Made by a program: the position numbers and the translations under genes. A stretch of 36,683 bases of DNA from Acholeplasmataceae bacterium. Its GTDB lineage: Bacteria > Bacillota_I > Bacilli_A > Acholeplasmatales > Acholeplasmataceae. The DNA is taken from the NCBI GenBank assembly GCA_011620375.1, contig WOZH01000070.1:1-36683 (forward strand), read 5' to 3'. Positions within the stretch are counted from its first letter, which is position 1, and the number at the start of each line of letters is the position of its first letter. The notes beneath the pieces are model-generated. The model saw nothing but the letters and a program-made list of their open reading frames with translations. It did no database searches and had not been told where the DNA came from. Below are positions 34,202-36,683 of the stretch, one piece after another.

Positions 34202-36683
34202 TTAGTAACGTTTGCGTATTAAGAATGCTGCAAAGCTTACTAACGTAATCATTGTAACGACTGCTATTGAACTAACTAACCCTATTGTTGAACCACAGCC
34301 AGTGTCTGCGAGTTGAACTTCAATATCAGAAATTGAAGCTGCTTGGTCAGCTAAACTTGTTTGTAATGCTGCAATTTCATCGTTTAGATCATCGATTAAC
34401 CCTTGTAAAGTAGCAATACTTGCTAACAATTGTGCTTTATCAGCCGTATCAGCAGCTTCCAAAGCGGTTTCAAGTTCATCAATTGTAGTTTCTAATATTG
34501 CTATTTGTGCTTCCAATTCACTTGTTGAAACTTTAGCAGCAACAACTGCTAAATCAAATGATACAGATGTGTAATTACCCATCGCATCTTCAATACCGAC
34601 TGTAACACTATATGTGCCTGGGGTATTAAAATCAAGACCACCATCATCTTCTACATAGAGAATAAGGTTTTCAGGTGTATCAGAATTGTCAAATGCAACA
34701 ACATTTGCTAGAATTGCTGCATCTTCATCAGCAAATTCATCTGCAGCGATTGAGTAATTATCGTCGACAACGATAGCTATTGGAGCAGTTTTATCATCAA
34801 CAGTTAATAAATATGAAACTGACGTTGTAACTAAGTCATTAACTTCATCAACACCGAGTTCTACAGAGGCAGGATCACCAAAGTGTATACCTGCAGCTGT
34901 ATTTACACGTAGCGGAGGGCTGTAAGTGCCGCCGTGAGAAGCAAGTGCAAATTCACCTTCGCCAAGTTCTATAGCAGCTCCCCAAGCTAGGAATGTTTCT
35001 GATGAACCAGTTCCTGAAGTGCCATCTGCAGCGATGAAGTTCCAATTGTAACGGTCATATGCTTCCTTAACTGTACCATCTGCTGCAATAACAGCAACCA
35101 CTGAACCATAACCAGTTCCTGAAGCTAATGCAGCACGGAGTGCTGTTGTATCGTCATAAACGATCATTTGAGAACTTGCGCTATATACATAACTGGAAAT
35201 AACTGCTGAATTCATATCAGCTTTATTAAATGTGTAATCAATACCATTTACTGTAATTGAATGAGGAACGGCGTCTTCATGATGGTTAACTGTGATTTGT
35301 AAATCAATGTCATACATACCAGGTTGTGGATAATATGTATTAAGTGATGCTGGATAAGAAATTTCAATATCACTTGTTACGTCATTGCCATAACCATCTT
35401 CTGCCGTAACTATACCAAGTAAGTCTACCATAACATCTTCATCAACAAACCTTGGTGCTACAGCAAAGAATTTAGGTGGATAGTAGCCAACAGCAACTTG
35501 AACAGTAATGTCGGTCGTTTGTTCATCAGGAGCAACGATATGATAAACAAGTTCATACCGATTATTAATATCTGTTGAATCAACTAATGAGGCAATTGAA
35601 TCATCTGGTGTATAAACAGAACCATCCCAAGTAAATGTAACCGTATCCAACAATTGACCCTCTTCGAAGAAGTCAACTGTATAATCTAGATTTTCAGTGA
35701 CATTTTGAATTTTATCATTTTCATCAAACATGTTCACCCATGAAGCAACCAATGTGTTTGGAAGTTCAAAATCTTCATTTTTACCAACTAATTTTTGTAC
35801 GCCAGCAACGGTTGGATCATCATCCAGTTCATTTGTTAATGTTGTACCGAATGTTGGTGCAGGATTTTCATATTCCAAAACCATTTGTTCCATATCGCCT
35901 TCAGCTATTGATGCAGGAATGCTATTGAGCCATGCCACATGATTGAATTCTTCTGCAGGAACATAACCACGATCTCTAGTACCGAACGAGAATACGGTCC
36001 AACCAGCTGGAATGACGACGTTATTTGGGTTATAATCTAACAATACTGACCAATCAGCTTCATCAACTGATTCAGAAAGATCACGGTTTTTCCATCCTAA
36101 ATATTCAAGTGGCTCAATTACGTAACCATCAGTATCAACATCATCACGGATAATTCTAATTGGAACGTTGCGAATTTCTGGAAAATCAACTTCTGGATCT
36201 GATGAAGCATCATATGCATTCTTTTCAGAAACCGTTAAGAAGCGATAATCTGCTGTAAGAGGATCATTGGGATCAACTGCTAGTTCATCATAATTGTCAT
36301 TGATGATTAAGCGTGGAGTAATGTGGTCTTCAAACATTTGAACAACACCATTTTCATCCCAATAGGCATACATCCGGTGAATTACTGTCGAAAAATCGGC
36401 ACGTGCACCATTAGCTGCATCAGAAGCTGGATCTAAAATAAATTCCAAGTCTGTATCATTGATGTATAACGATCCAAATGCATTCCAAGAAATAGCTGGA
36501 ATTTCTAGACCTTCGATAAATCCGCTAGAATCATCATCATCAAAGAAACCGGGACCATCATTGTCTTCAGCAGCAACTCTTACACCGCCTCTAACGACAT
36601 TGTACCGATAACCGTTAAACACGATATTCCAATACGAGTCACCAATTGCTGAATGACCGGGTGCTGGATTGGTACCTTCAAGC
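34202..36683 (-). CDS. Large surface protein with Ig-like domains and Cys/TM/basic C-terminus (5' end missing)
   Basis: The frame is open to the right edge, so the start is outside the window; an internal GTG at 36622 is not a credible start because LEGTNPAPGHSAIGD continues upstream in frame. About 826 residues are visible. They are acidic and beta-rich, with no recognised enzyme motif. Two DUF5011-like Ig domains are recognisable (from APRFVDEDVMVDLLGIVTAE, and from APIAIVVDDNYSIAADEF). A coiled-coil stalk follows (ELEAQIAILETTIDELETAL onward, about 80 residues). The C-terminus is GCGSTIG (Cys codon 34295-34297), a ~20-residue membrane segment, and RKRY. This looks like an outward-facing, membrane-anchored adhesin or S-layer-like protein. 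It has its own terminator and is probably not part of the salvage operon. Confidence 0.75.
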   Translation of the reverse strand, partial: LEGTNPAPGHSAIGDSYWNIVFNGYRYNVVRGGVRVAAEDNDGPGFFDDDDSSGFIEGLEIPAISWNAFGSLYINDTDLEFILDPASDAANGARADFSTVIHRMYAYWDENGVVQMFEDHITPRLIINDNYDELAVDPNDPLTADYRFLTVSEKNAYDASSDPEVDFPEIRNVPIRIIRDDVDTDGYVIEPLEYLGWKNRDLSESVDEADWSVLLDYNPNNVVIPAGWTVFSFGTRDRGYVPAEEFNHVAWLNSIPASIAEGDMEQMVLEYENPAPTFGTTLTNELDDDPTVAGVQKLVGKNEDFELPNTLVASWVNMFDENDKIQNVTENLDYTVDFFEEGQLLDTVTFTWDGSVYTPDDSIASLVDSTDINNRYELVYHIVAPDEQTTDITVQVAVGYYPPKFFAVAPRFVDEDVMVDLLGIVTAEDGYGNDVTSDIEISYPASLNTYYPQPGMYDIDLQITVNHHEDAVPHSITVNGIDYTFNKADMNSAVISSYVYSASSQMIVYDDTTALRAALASGTGYGSVVAVIAADGTVKEAYDRYNWNFIAADGTSGTGSSETFLAWGAAIELGEGEFALASHGGTYSPPLRVNTAAGIHFGDPASVELGVDEVNDLVTTSVSYLLTVDDKTAPIAIVVDDNYSIAADEFADEDAAILANVVAFDNSDTPENLILYVEDDGGLDFNTPGTYSVTVGIEDAMGNYTSVSFDLAVVAAKVSTSELEAQIAILETTIDELETALEAADTADKAQLLASIATLQGLIDDLNDEIAALQTSLADQAASISDIEVQLADTGCGSTIGLVSSIAVVTMITLVSFAAFLIRKRY

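Noticed and set aside
36620-36622. GTG as start of the surface protein
   Set aside because: The frame remains open and protein-like upstream to the window edge, and no ribosome site precedes the GTG. The gene is 5'-truncated by the window.

Overview
The window is AT-rich bacterial DNA that uses the standard code. TGA is a true stop at the ends of ruvB, nagB and two permease genes, and Trp is encoded by TGG. Gene content and synteny (ruvA-ruvB-queA; rplU-prp-rpmA-obgE with an N-terminally extended L27; HPr with a regulatory serine) point to the low-GC Firmicutes/Tenericutes. The best guess is an Acholeplasmatales/Izemoplasmatales-type mollicute, with a free-living Erysipelotrichia-like firmicute as the alternative. 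No cell-wall synthesis gene is visible, but a window cannot prove that the organism lacks a wall.

Layout. 1-756 is the 5' part of a YesN-type response regulator that runs off the left edge. 1308-7193 (all minus) is a housekeeping block: aldo/keto reductase, M42 aminopeptidase, trmB, HPr, a membrane-anchored EIIB-like protein, queA, ruvB and ruvA. 7300-10896 is the only plus-strand gene, a 1198-residue coiled-coil protein transcribed divergently from ruvA and convergently with obgE. 10938-13118 (minus) is rplU-prp-rpmA-obgE. 13467-14219 is nagB.

The main feature is a minus-strand locus of about 19 kb (33939 down to 14584), tightly packed and probably read from one promoter at about 33985-34013 that carries a perfect palindromic operator. 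In transcription order it encodes a lipoprotein substrate-binding protein with four Ig-like repeats, a second binding protein fused to carbohydrate-binding-like domains, two ABC permeases, an NHL/TPR membrane protein, a YIP1 protein, a DUF5696 surface protein, two more ABC permeases, a YesL-like membrane protein, NamZ (exo-N-acetylmuramidase), NagZ (exo-N-acetylglucosaminidase), MurK-like kinase and MurQ (MurNAc-6-P etherase). NagB lies just downstream behind its own promoter. NamZ and NagZ both lack signal peptides. The inferred pathway is import of intact peptidoglycan glycan fragments by ABC transporters, cytoplasmic cleavage to MurNAc and GlcNAc, phosphorylation by MurK, lactate removal by MurQ and entry into glycolysis through NagB. 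NagA and the ABC ATPase are not in the window.

34202-36683 is the 3' part of a large surface protein with Ig-like domains, a coiled-coil stalk and a Gly-Cys/TM/basic C-terminus, and it is separated from the salvage operon by a hairpin terminator. No tRNA, rRNA, CRISPR array or insertion sequence was recognised.
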